From contig CAIIXF020000002.1 in NCBI GenBank assembly GCA_903813345.2, positions 8,887,555 to 8,951,554 on the forward strand: 64,000 bases of DNA, given 5' to 3'. Each line of letters starts with the position of its first letter. Positions within the stretch are counted from its first letter, which is position 1. The stretch is from Owenia fusiformis (taxonomy: Eukaryota > Annelida > Polychaeta > Sabellida > Oweniidae). Below the pieces are notes generated by a model. It saw only the letters and a program-made list of their open reading frames with translations. It made no database searches and was not told the DNA's origin. Shown in pieces: positions 22,386 to 33,200 of this stretch. The translations under genes were made by a program, and so were the position numbers.

Positions 22386-24509
22386 CTAATTGAAATGTTG
22401 CAGCATCAAACCATCGTCATCATTATTGTCTGGAATTCGTTGCCTTTGTCGCCGGGGCATTGCAAGAATAATGCTCTCCCAGAAGTATTTATTATTTCTC
22501 ACAAGATATGTTCTTGTAGATATATACGTGTTCAACGTTGGATGTTTTGCCAAGGCATCTTCGTCTAAATTATCCAACGAATCATATAGCACTAAGATGA
22601 CGGGATCGCGTTCACCCCTGGCCCGATCATCATGTGACCTTATAAACTCATATATAGCGTATCCGCTTTCTAGAAACTCATTCGACAGAACTATAATTGT
22701 CCTTTTGCTGTTGTCTATGGCATTGTTTATGTTGTCCATGATAGGTTCCCCAGCTCTGAAGTCACGTTCGTGTAGACAGAGTTTGTACCCAGCTTCTTCA
22801 AGTTGTATCAACAATTCATCACGCATCCATTCACCATTGAGTCCACTGTATGACAACAATGCGTCATATTGTTTATTACTGTCGTCTATCTTGTCAAATC
22901 TCCAACCAAACAGGACAAAGAGCTTCAATTTTATATGTGATTTAAATCGTCTAAAAATCAATAGACCCGAAAGACAGAATGATACAACAACAAGTACTCC
23001 TATGATTGCTTGAAAGTACGAAGTCTGTTGGAATGGTATTGGTGGCTCTGGAATGCATGTAAGGTTCGAATCACTCATTTCGAATAAAGGAACCAACTCG
23101 GTGAGATTACCTCTCATACAGTGAATGTCTACCAAATTAGGTATAATTGATTGGTGGGCGTTTAACCATTTCTTTAAAGGTAACCCCCTACAACAATCCC
23201 ATGGATTATTAGATAGCAAAATGGACCATTTTGATTCCCAGTGCTCTCGAGCATTTATAGGGCCGACCCCATTTACCGATATAGATATCCAAGATAGCGG
23301 CTTTCCATTTATCAGCATCAGACCTAGTGGTTCAAAAATAGTAAGGTTTACACTTTGTAGCTGATTGCCTTCAAGATCAAGGAAAGACAATAATTTAAGT
23401 GGAGAAAATACTTTGTCTTGGATTGTTTTGATGGAGTTATTAGCAATGTGAAGTTCATTCAACCAAAACAGAGTTTTAAAGGGTTCCCCATTAAGCTGTA
23501 CTATGTAATTATTGTTTAAGTTCAATATCGTTAACTGATCAAATCCATTAAAAATGTCATTTCCAATAAGTGCTCTAATTTGACAGCTAGTCAAGTCCAA
23601 AATCTGCAATACAGGAAAACTAGCATTATGAAATGTTGCTGAATCCAATTGTTCTATGATATTAAGAGATACATCTAGGACGTTTGTTGTACTTGGAATT
23701 CCAAAGGGTACGTACTCTAGTCCTTTATTGGAACATTTTATATGTATCCAATCGTACGGTTCTTTTACTTTATCAGCAAAGCACTCACATTTTTCTGGGC
23801 ACTTCATTTTTGTTTGACAAAGATATAGGCGAGCCGGAACATCTCCCATTCTCTTTTCCGTCCACTCATTCAGAATCGGAACCGTGCATCGAGATTCATT
23901 CATCAAGTTTCTTGCCCATCGCATTAAACAATCACACACAAACGGATTTTGTTTACCAACAATGTACTCTACAAGATCTTTAGGTTTTATCCTTAACATT
24001 TGTCGATTTACTGTTTTTATTTTGTTGACAGACTGATCAAGAACTTGCCACTTTTCCGATTGAGAGAATTGGCTTTCTGGGATACTGGTGAGACGATCGT
24101 AACTTATATTTACACGATCTTGCAAATACGGGCTATGTTCCAATACCAGTGGATTCGGTTCAGGCAAAGTGATATTGCTTGCTGATATATTTTCGTTATC
24201 ACCATCAATATATTTGACAAAATATTCAGGTTTGTTCCTAAACTTTGGTTGATTTATCGTTTTCATTCTGTTGGCGGAGAGGTCAATACTTTTCAACGAC
24301 GTCGATAGATAGAATTGGTTTTCTGGAATACTTGTGATACGATTGTAACTTATATTCACACAAGCTAGCACAGCTGGAGTATCTGCCAATACTCGTGGAA
24401 TTGGTCCAAGTGAAGTCATATTGTTTGCTGATAGGTCTAAATGTATCAGTGATGGCATAAGATGTATATGTTCAAAGATGTTCCATGAGTCCTTCAGTTG
24501 ATTATTCAT
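22386..24509 (-). CDS. Toll-like receptor, C-terminal half: LRRs, LRRCT/LRRNT, LRRs, LRRCT, TM, TIR (707 codons)
   Basis: Single open frame. Residues 1-165 are LRRs, including an internal duplication. About 190-245 is a cysteine-rich LRRCT (NPFVCDCLMRWARNL...), followed directly by an LRRNT (CPEKCECF). More LRRs follow to about 410, then a second LRRCT (NNPWDCCRGLPLKKWL). A TM helix lies near 500-522 (AIIGVLVVVSFCLSGLLIF), then a TIR domain from about 545 with box 1 YDALLSYS, box 2 LCLHERDFRAGEP and box 3 FWESI. The double cysteine cluster is the mccTLR (protostome-like) layout. Such receptors sense microbial or endogenous ligands and signal through MyD88-type adaptors. The first in-frame ATG (24509) has no signal peptide, and the frame opens inside an LRR, so this is not a complete gene. 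It continues the frame at 33201-35147, cut by an element array. Confidence 0.9.
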   Translation of the reverse strand: MNNQLKDSWNIFEHIHLMPSLIHLDLSANNMTSLGPIPRVLADTPAVLACVNISYNRITSIPENQFYLSTSLKSIDLSANRMKTINQPKFRNKPEYFVKYIDGDNENISASNITLPEPNPLVLEHSPYLQDRVNISYDRLTSIPESQFSQSEKWQVLDQSVNKIKTVNRQMLRIKPKDLVEYIVGKQNPFVCDCLMRWARNLMNESRCTVPILNEWTEKRMGDVPARLYLCQTKMKCPEKCECFADKVKEPYDWIHIKCSNKGLEYVPFGIPSTTNVLDVSLNIIEQLDSATFHNASFPVLQILDLTSCQIRALIGNDIFNGFDQLTILNLNNNYIVQLNGEPFKTLFWLNELHIANNSIKTIQDKVFSPLKLLSFLDLEGNQLQSVNLTIFEPLGLMLINGKPLSWISISVNGVGPINAREHWESKWSILLSNNPWDCCRGLPLKKWLNAHQSIIPNLVDIHCMRGNLTELVPLFEMSDSNLTCIPEPPIPFQQTSYFQAIIGVLVVVSFCLSGLLIFRRFKSHIKLKLFVLFGWRFDKIDDSNKQYDALLSYSGLNGEWMRDELLIQLEEAGYKLCLHERDFRAGEPIMDNINNAIDNSKRTIIVLSNEFLESGYAIYEFIRSHDDRARGERDPVILVLYDSLDNLDEDALAKHPTLNTYISTRTYLVRNNKYFWESIILAMPRRQRQRIPDNNDDDGLMLQHFN

Positions 24510-24639
24510 AACTAGAGATCTAACGATCTAAGATTGCAAGCAATCTTACGGAGGCCCTATATTCGTTTCTGAACATTCAAAGGCCAGCCAAAGGTCAAAT
24601 CTCTAATACAAGGTCATATATGAACTCCAGATAACTTGT

Positions 24640-27600
24640 GGATGATTTTTAAAAAAGGTTCGGTCGAATTAATGCCAGTTGAAATTTGACCTTGAAAAAT
24701 TCCGAAATTTGACCTTTTTTCCGTTTTTGAGCTATAATATCTCAAAACTGGAGCCAAATTTTTATAGATAATCAATTGCCAATATGTGTAGAACCTTTAG
24801 TAGAGGAATATATATTCTGACTTTCATTTAAAAATATTGATTTGTAGTCTCCAATTTTGAGAAACTTAGAAAACACAGTTTGTGATTTCGTTTGATGACC
24901 TTGACCTTTGACCTTGCAAATTTTACTTTTTTAGGCCTCAGAAGGTCTTTTGTAAATAAATATACCTAAATTTGAATCCAGAAAATCGATTTGAAAAATC
25001 AACTTTTTTGACCTTTCGGAGGTCACTGAAGGTCAACCAAAGGTCAAAGGTCAAAAGTAAGGTTAGATTTGGAATCCTGAGAACTTGTAGATGAGTTTTA
25101 AAAAAAAAATTGGTCAATTTGAAGCAAGTTGAAATTTAGTCTTGAAAAGTTTCGAAATTTGACCTTTTTTCAGTTTTTGAGTTCCAATATCTCAAAACTG
25201 GTACACAATTTTAATAAATAGTCAATTGCTAATATGTGTAGAACCTATAGAGGAATATATATCCTGACTTTCATGAAAAACTATTGATTTGTAGTCTCCA
25301 ATTTTGAGAAACTTAGAAAACACAGTCTGTGATTTAGTTTGATGACCTTGACCTTTGACCTTGCAAATTTTACTTTTTTAGACCTCAGTGGGTCCTTTGT
25401 GATCAAATATACCTAAATTTGAATCCAGAAAATCAATTTGAAAAAACAACTTTTTTTACCTTCCGAAGGTCACCAAAGGTCAACCAAAGGTCGGAGGTCA
25501 AAAGTAAGGACATATTTGAGTTCCTGAGATCTTGTAGATGATTTTTAAAAAAAAATCTGGTTCATTTGAAGCAAGTTGAAAAATGACCGATTTTTGCCGA
25601 TTTTTGACGTCAAATATCTCAAAAACGGTAAAAAATTAACGCGTACATATAGTGAGCAATTTGTAGAGAATGCTTATATCTAGTTACATTTTAATTCATC
25701 GCAAGAAATAATGAAGTATGAGGACGAAATCTGAGAAACTTAAAAAAAGGTTAGATTTGACCTAGATTTTGACCTTTGACCTTGACCTAGATAAAAATTC
25801 CTTTCCCGCCAAGTTCAGCCCAGGTCCCTAGTAGGACTATGTAGTAGCTAGTTGAAAGTTAGTCGGAAGTAGGAGAAAAAGAGGGAGGAAGAATAAATAA
25901 CTAGAAGATTGCAAGCAATCTTACGGAGGCCCCGTAGGCTTTTTTGAACATTTAAAGGTCAGCCAAAGGTCAAATCTTAAATACAAGGACATATATGAAC
26001 TCCAGGCATCTTGTAGATGATTTTTAAAAAAAGGTTTGGTCAATTTGAAGCAATGTGAAATTTGACCTTGAAAAATTTCAACATTAGACCTTTTTCAGTT
26101 TTTGAGGTCCAATATCTCAAAACTGGTGCAGAATTTTAATAGATAATCAATTGTTATTATGTGTAAAACCTTTAGAGGAATATATATCCTGACTTTAATT
26201 CAAAAATATTGATTTGTAGTCACAAACTTTGAGAAACTTAGAAAACACAGTTTGTGATCTTGTTTGATGACCTTGACCTTTGACCTTACAGGTTTTACTT
26301 TTTTAGACCTCAATATATCTTTTCTGATTGAAGATACCTAAATTTGAATCCAGAAAATCAATTTGAAAAATTAACTTTTTTGACCTTTCGAAGGTCACTG
26401 AAGGTCAACTAAAGGTCAGGGGTCAAAACTAAGGTCAGATTTGAGTTCCTGAGATCTTGTAGATGCTTTTTAAAAAAAAGTTTGGTCAATTTAGAGCAAG
26501 TTGAAATTTGACCTTGAAAGATTTTGAAATTTGACCTTTTTTCAGTTTTTGAGTTCTAATATCTCAAAACTGGAGCAAAATTTTAATAAATAGTCAATTG
26601 CTAATATGTGTAGAACCTTTAGAGGAATATATATTCTGACTTTCAGTAAAAAAAATTGATTTGTAGTCTCCAATTTTGAGAAACTTAGAAAACACAGTTT
26701 GTGATTTCGTTTGATGACCTTGACCTTTGACCTTGCAAATTTTACTTTTTTAGACCTCAGTGGGTCTTTTGTAAATAAATATACCTAAATTTGAATCCAG
26801 AAAATCGATTTGAAAAATCAACTTTTTTGACCTTTCGGAGGTCACTGAAGGTCAACAAAAAGTCAAAGGTCAAAAGTAAGGTCAGATTTGGAATCCTGAG
26901 AACTTGTAGATGAGTTTTAAAAAAAAAATTGGTCAATTTGAAGCAAGTTGAAAAAAGACCTTTTTTGACCTTTTTTTGACCTTCAATATCTCAAAATCTA
27001 GGCAAAATTTCTCTAGACGGCAAAAGGCTAAGACTAATAGAATACTAATATCTATCTGTGTGCAAAAATTCAGCCAAAAATATTTAAGTGTAGTGTCAGG
27101 ATTTGAGAAACTTGAAAAAAACTTAGATTTGACTTAGATTTTGACCTTTGACCTTGACCTAGATAAAAATTCCTTTCCCGCCAAGTTCAGCCCAGGTCCC
27201 TAGTAGGACTATGTAGTACCTAGTTGAAAGGTAGTTGGAAGTAGGAGAAAAAGAGGGAGGAAGAATAAATAATAACTAGAAATCGAAGATTGCAAGCAAT
27301 CTTAAGGAGGCCCCGACCTTTTGACCTTTTGGAGTTCAGCAGGTCGAAGGTCACCGAAGGTCAACCAAAGGTCGGAGGTCACAAGTAAGGACATATTTGA
27401 GTTCCTGAGATCTTGTAGATGATTTTAAAAAAAAAATCTGGTTTATTTGAAGCAAGTTGAAAAATGACCGATTTTTGCCGATTTTTGACGTCAAATATCT
27501 CAAAAACGGTAAAAAATTAACGCGTACATATAGTGAGCAATTTGTAGAGAATGCTAATATCTAGTTACATTTTAATTCATCGCAAGAAATAATGAAGTAT

Positions 27601-28560
27601 GAGGACGAAATCTGAGAAACTTAGAAAACACAGTTTGTGATCTTGTTTGATGACCTTGACCTTTGACCTTGAAAATTTTACTTTTTTAGACCTCAATATA
27701 TCTTTTCTGATTGAATAAACTTTAATTTGAATCCAGAAAATCAATTTGAAAAATCAACTTTTTTTACCTTTCGAAGGTCACTGAAGGTCAAGTAAAGGTC
27801 AAAGGTCAAAACTAAGGTCAGATTTGAGTTCCTGGGATCTTGTAGATGCATTTTAAAAAAAAGTTTGGTCAATTTAGAGCAAGTTGAAATTTGACCTTGA
27901 AAAATTTCGAAATTTGACCTTTTTTCAGTTTTTGAGTTCTAATATCTCAAAACTGGAGCAAAATTTTAATAAATTGTCAATTGCTAATATGTGTAGAACC
28001 TTTAGATGAATATATATTCTGACTTTCAGTAAAAAAAATTGATTTGTAGTCTCCAATTTTGAGAAACTTAGAAAACACAGTTTGTGATTTCGTTTGATGA
28101 CCTTGACCTTTGACCTTGCAAATTTTACTTTTTTAGACCTCAGGAGGTCTCTTGTGAATAAATATACCTAAATTTGAATCCAGAAAATCGATTTGAAAAA
28201 TCAACTTTTTTGACCTTTCGGAGGTCACTGAAGGTCAACCAAAGGTCAAAGGTCAAAAGTAAGGTCAGATTTGGAATTCTGAGAATTTGTAGATGAGTTT
28301 TAAAAAAAAAATTGGTCAATTTGAAGCAAGTTGAAAAAAGACCTTTTTTGACCTTTTTTTGACCTTCAATATCTCAAAATCTAGGCAAAATTTCTTTAGA
28401 CGGCAAAAGGTTAAGACTAATAGAATACTAATATCTATCTGTATGCAAAAATTCAGCCAAAAGTATTGAAGTGTAGTGTCAGGATTTGAGAAACTTAAAA
28501 AAAACTTAGATTTGACCTAGATTTTGACCTTTGACCTTGACCTAGATAAAAATTCCTTTC
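24640..28560. repeat. Family A interior: about 445-bp subrepeats rich in TGACCTTTGACCT
   Basis: Each family A unit holds repeats of about 445 bp (for example 24899 and 25344) built around TGACCTTGACCTTTGACCTT, TCCAATTTTGAGAAACTTAG, and CGGAGGTCACTGAAGGTCAA. The AGGTCA half-sites are spaced mainly as DR1 and DR0. Confidence 0.9.
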
Positions 28561-28799
28561 CCCCCAAGTTCAGCCTAGGTCCCTAGTAGGGTTATGTAGA
28601 AGCTAGCTGAAAGCTAGTTGGAAGTAGGAGAAAAAGGTTTAGGAAGAATAAATAAAGAATAATAATAATAATAACTAGATTTTGGAAATTGAACGAAGTT
28701 CAATTTCAGACTCCAGATCTAGACTTTTTTTAGCCGAGTCATCCAGAATAAGCTGAGTCATCCAGAATAAGCCGAGTCATCCAGAAAAAGATGGATAAA

Positions 28800-28970
28800 T
28801 AAAATAGAAAGGTAGGATAGGATAGAATAGGAAAGAACGATAGGATAGAATAAGAAAGAAGGATAGGATAGAATAGAATAGAAAGAAAGGATAAGAAGGA
28901 TAGGAAGGAAAAGATACGAAGGAAGGATAGATAGGAAGGATAGGATAGGATCAGATAGGAAGGATGGATG
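28800..28970. repeat. (GGATA)n-type microsatellite in family B unit 1
   Basis: Purine-rich run of AGGATAGGATAGAATAGGAA variants. Equivalent runs lie at 30345-30515 and 31755-31930 in the next two units, at the same place relative to the 3' end. Confidence 0.9.
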
Positions 28971-31900
28971 AATTTTTCAATATTTTCTTCTCTACTCTTG
29001 ACTTTCTATCAGGATACCATCAGATCGATTTTTCTCGAAATTTCAAAATGCCATAACTTCAGAACCGGAAGTCGGATCGAAATTTGGTTTGCAGATTCGG
29101 ATTCCTGACAAAATTCTCCCCCTAATTCATAACTCATACGTTAAATGTGGAGATTTTTTATTTTGACCTACTTTTCGGACACGCCATAACTTCCGAACCG
29201 AGAATCGGATCGAAATTTGGTTTGCAGATTCGGATTCCTGACAAAATTCTTCCCTTAATTCACAACTCATATATTAAATTTGGAGAACTTTTTATTTTGA
29301 CCTACTTTTCGGACACCATATCTCAAAAGTGGGTCAAAATACTTTGTGACGGCAAAAGGCTAACACTATTAGCATATTCTTGGCTACATGTATACATAAT
29401 TTCGAAGAATATAATTAAAGTGTAGTGTCAGAATCGAAAAAATAAGGAAAACCCATGAATTTGACCTAGATTTTGACCTAGGCATTTTGGTGTCCAAATT
29501 TTCAAGCTAGATGGCTTTTGAGGTCCCCTTCCTTTAAAGGCTTTGATTATATGAAGCTGAACTCAGTCTATATTCTGTATTTTTCACTTCAAAAAATCTT
29601 TTTTCCCATTGACTTAACATGGGCACCAATTTTAGCGATTTTTGAGTTTTCAAAACGCCATGGAAGTTGGATCAAAATTTGGTTTGCAGATTTGGATTCC
29701 TGAGAAAATTCTTCTCTTAATCCATAACTCATATGTTAAATTTGGAGAACTTCTTATTTTGACCTACTTTCTGGACGCCGTATTTCAAAATCGGTAAGAG
29801 AAATTAAAGAACGGATGGCACACTTATGAAAGGGCTGTTTCTAAGCTTCATGATGAAAAAAAGATGAAGACGTTTCGATAAATAACGACGGAGATAATAG
29901 ACAGAAGGTTGAAAATGTAAGATTTGACCTAGTTCTTGACCTTTGACCTAGATAAAAAATTGAACCAATTTCCGAGAAACTAGATACTGAACCTAAATTG
30001 GCCATATACAGGACTTGACTCAATGTCTTCTAGTTAAGGAGAAAACGTGTTTAGAATAATAATAATAAAGAAGAATACTGGCAAAAACAATAGACTCCAG
30101 ATTTTTAATCTGGAGTCTAATAATAATAATATCTATAAAATTAATAGGAGGCCCCCCGTTGGGGCCTCCTAATAATATCTACAAAATTGATAGGAGGCCC
30201 CCCGATGGGGCCTCCTAATAACTAGATTTTGGAAATTGAACGAAGTTCAATTTCAGACTCCAGATCTAGACTTTTTTTAGCCGAGTTATCCAGAATAAGC
30301 CGAGTCATCCAGAATAAGCTGAGTCATCTAGAAAGAGATGGATAAATAAAATAGGAAGGTAGGATAGGATAGAAAGAACGATAGGATAGAATAAGAAAGA
30401 AGGATAGGATAGAATAGAATAGGAAGAAAGGATAGGATAGGATAGGAAGGATAGAAAGGAAAAGATATAAAGGAAGGATAGATAGGAAGGATAGGGTAGG
30501 GTGAGATAGGAAGGATGGATGAATTTTTCAATATTTTCTTCTCTACTCTTGACTTTCTATCAGGATACCATCAGATCGATTTTTCTCGAAATTTCAAAAC
30601 GCTATCACTTCCGAACCGGAAGTCGGATCGAAATTTGGTTTGCAGATTCGGATTCCTGACAAAATTCTACCCCTAATTCATAACTCATACGTTAAATTTG
30701 GAGATTTTTTATTTTGACCTACTTTTCGGACACGCCATAACATCCGAACCGGAAGTCGGATCGAAATTTGGTTTGCAGATTCGGATTCCTGAGAAAATTC
30801 TATACTTAATTCATAACTCAAACGTCAAATTTGGAGAACTTTTTATTTTGACCTACTTTTCGGACACCATATCTCAAAAGTGGGTCAAAATACTTTCTGA
30901 CGGCAAAAAGCTAACACTATTAGCATATTCTTGGCTACATGTATACACAATTTCGAAGAATATAATTAAAGTGTAGTGTCAGAATCGAAAAAATAAGGAA
31001 AACCTATGAATTTGACCTAGATTTTGACCTAGGCATTTCGGTGTCCAAATTGTGAAGCTAGATGGCTTTTGAGGTCCCCTTCTTTTAAAGGCTTTGATTA
31101 TATGAAGCTGAACTCAGTCTATATTCCGTATTTTTCACTTCAAAAAAATATTTTTTCCCATTGACTTAACATGGGCACCAAATTTAGCGATTTTTGAGTT
31201 TTCAAAACGCCATAACTTCCGAACTGGAAGTCAGATCCAAATTTCGTTTTCAGATTCGGAATCCTGAGAAAATTATCTATAAGACTAATATCCTGGACAT
31301 TTGATTCGGAGAACTTTTTTTTGGACCTCGTTTTCGGACACTGATATCTTGAAATCGGTTTGAGATATCAAAAAACTAAATCGACCTTAGGTTTCCTACT
31401 TTTTTATAAGGAACACAATGAAAAAAAACCGGATCAAAAATATTGAAGGACGACCGAGAAAATCGAAAAAAGTGACAAAGTACTGAATTTGACCTAGTTC
31501 TTGACCTTTGACCTAGATAAAAATTTGACCCAATTTCCGAGGAACTAGATTCTGGACCTAAATTGACCAAATGACTGACTTTACTGAAAACCTTATGGTT
31601 ATCGAGAAAACTGGGAAAGAATAATAAAGAATAATAACTAGATTTTGGAAATTGAACGAAGTTCAATTTCAGACTCCAGATCTAGACTTTTTTTAGCCGA
31701 GTCATCCAGAATAAGCCGAGTCATCCAGAATAAGCTGAGTCATCTAGAAAGAGATGGATAAATAAAATAGGAAGGTAGGATAGAAGAGGAAAGAACGATA
31801 GGATAGAATAAGAAAGAAGGATAGAATAGAATAGGAAGAAAGGATAGGATAGGATAGGATAGGAAGGATAGGAAGGAAAAGATATGAAGGAAGGATAGAT

Positions 31901-33200
31901 AGGAAGGATAGGGTAGGATGAGATAGGAGGATGGATGAATTTTTCAATATTTTCTTCTCTACTCTTGACTTTCTATCAGGATACCATCAGATCGATTTTT
32001 CTCGAAATTGCAAAACGCTATCACTTCCGAACCGGAAGTCGGATCGAAATTTGGTTTGCAGATTCGGATTCCTGACAAAATTCTACCCCTAATTCATAAC
32101 TCATACGTTAAATTTGGCGAATTTTTATTTTGACCTACTTTTCGGACACGCCATAACTTCCGAACCGGAAATCGGATCGAAATTTGGTTTGCAGATTCGG
32201 ATTCCTGACAAAATTCTACCCTTAATTCATAACTCATATATTCAATTTGGAGAACTTTTTATTTTGACCTACTTTTCGGACACAATATCTCAAAAGTGGG
32301 TCAAAATACTTTCTGACGGCAAAAGGCTAACACTATTAGCATATTCTTGGCTACATGTATACACAATTTTGAAGAATATAATTAAAGTGTAGTGTCAGAA
32401 TCGAAAAAATAAGGAAAACCTATGAATTTGACCTAGATTTTGACCTAGGCATTTCGGTGTCCAAATTGTGAAGCTAGATGGCTTTTGAGGTCCCCTTCTT
32501 TTAAAGGCTTTGATTATATGAAGCTGAACTCAGTCTATATTCCGTATTTTTCACTTCAAAAAAATATTTTTTCCCATTGACTTAACATGGGCACCAAATT
32601 TAGCGATTTTTGAGTTTTCAAAACGCCATAACTTCCGAACTGGAAGTCAGATCCAAATTTCGTTTTCAGATTCGGAATCCTGAGAAAATTTCCTATAAGA
32701 CTAATATCCTGGACATTTGATTCGGAGAACTTTTTTTTGGACCTCGTTTTCGGACACTGATATCTCGAAATCGGTTTGAGATATCAAAAAACTAAATCGA
32801 CCCTAGGATTCCTACTTTTTTATAAGGAACACAATGAAAAAAAACGGATCGAAAATATTGAAGGACGACCGAGAAAATCGAAAAAAGTGACAAAGTACTG
32901 GATTTGACCTAGTTCTTGACCTTTGACCTAGATAAAAATTTGACCCAATTTCCGAGGAACTAGATACTGGACATAAATTGACTGAATAATGATCTTTATT
33001 GGAAGCCTTATGGTTATCGAGAAAACTGGGAAAGAATAATAAAGAATAATAATGAATAATAATAAGAATACTGACAAAAACAATAGACTCCAGATTGACA
33101 TCTGGAGTCTAATAATAAAGAATAAAGAATACTGACGAAAACAATAGACTCCAGATTTACATCTGGAGTCTAATAATAATAAAGAATAATATCTACAAAA

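Noticed and set aside
22390-23013. 207-codon + strand frame opposite the TLR TIR domain
   Set aside because: Antisense shadow of a strongly conserved coding region.
30328-30531. Serine/proline/leucine-rich frame (also 31744-31947)
   Set aside because: Antisense reading of the (GGATA)n microsatellite.
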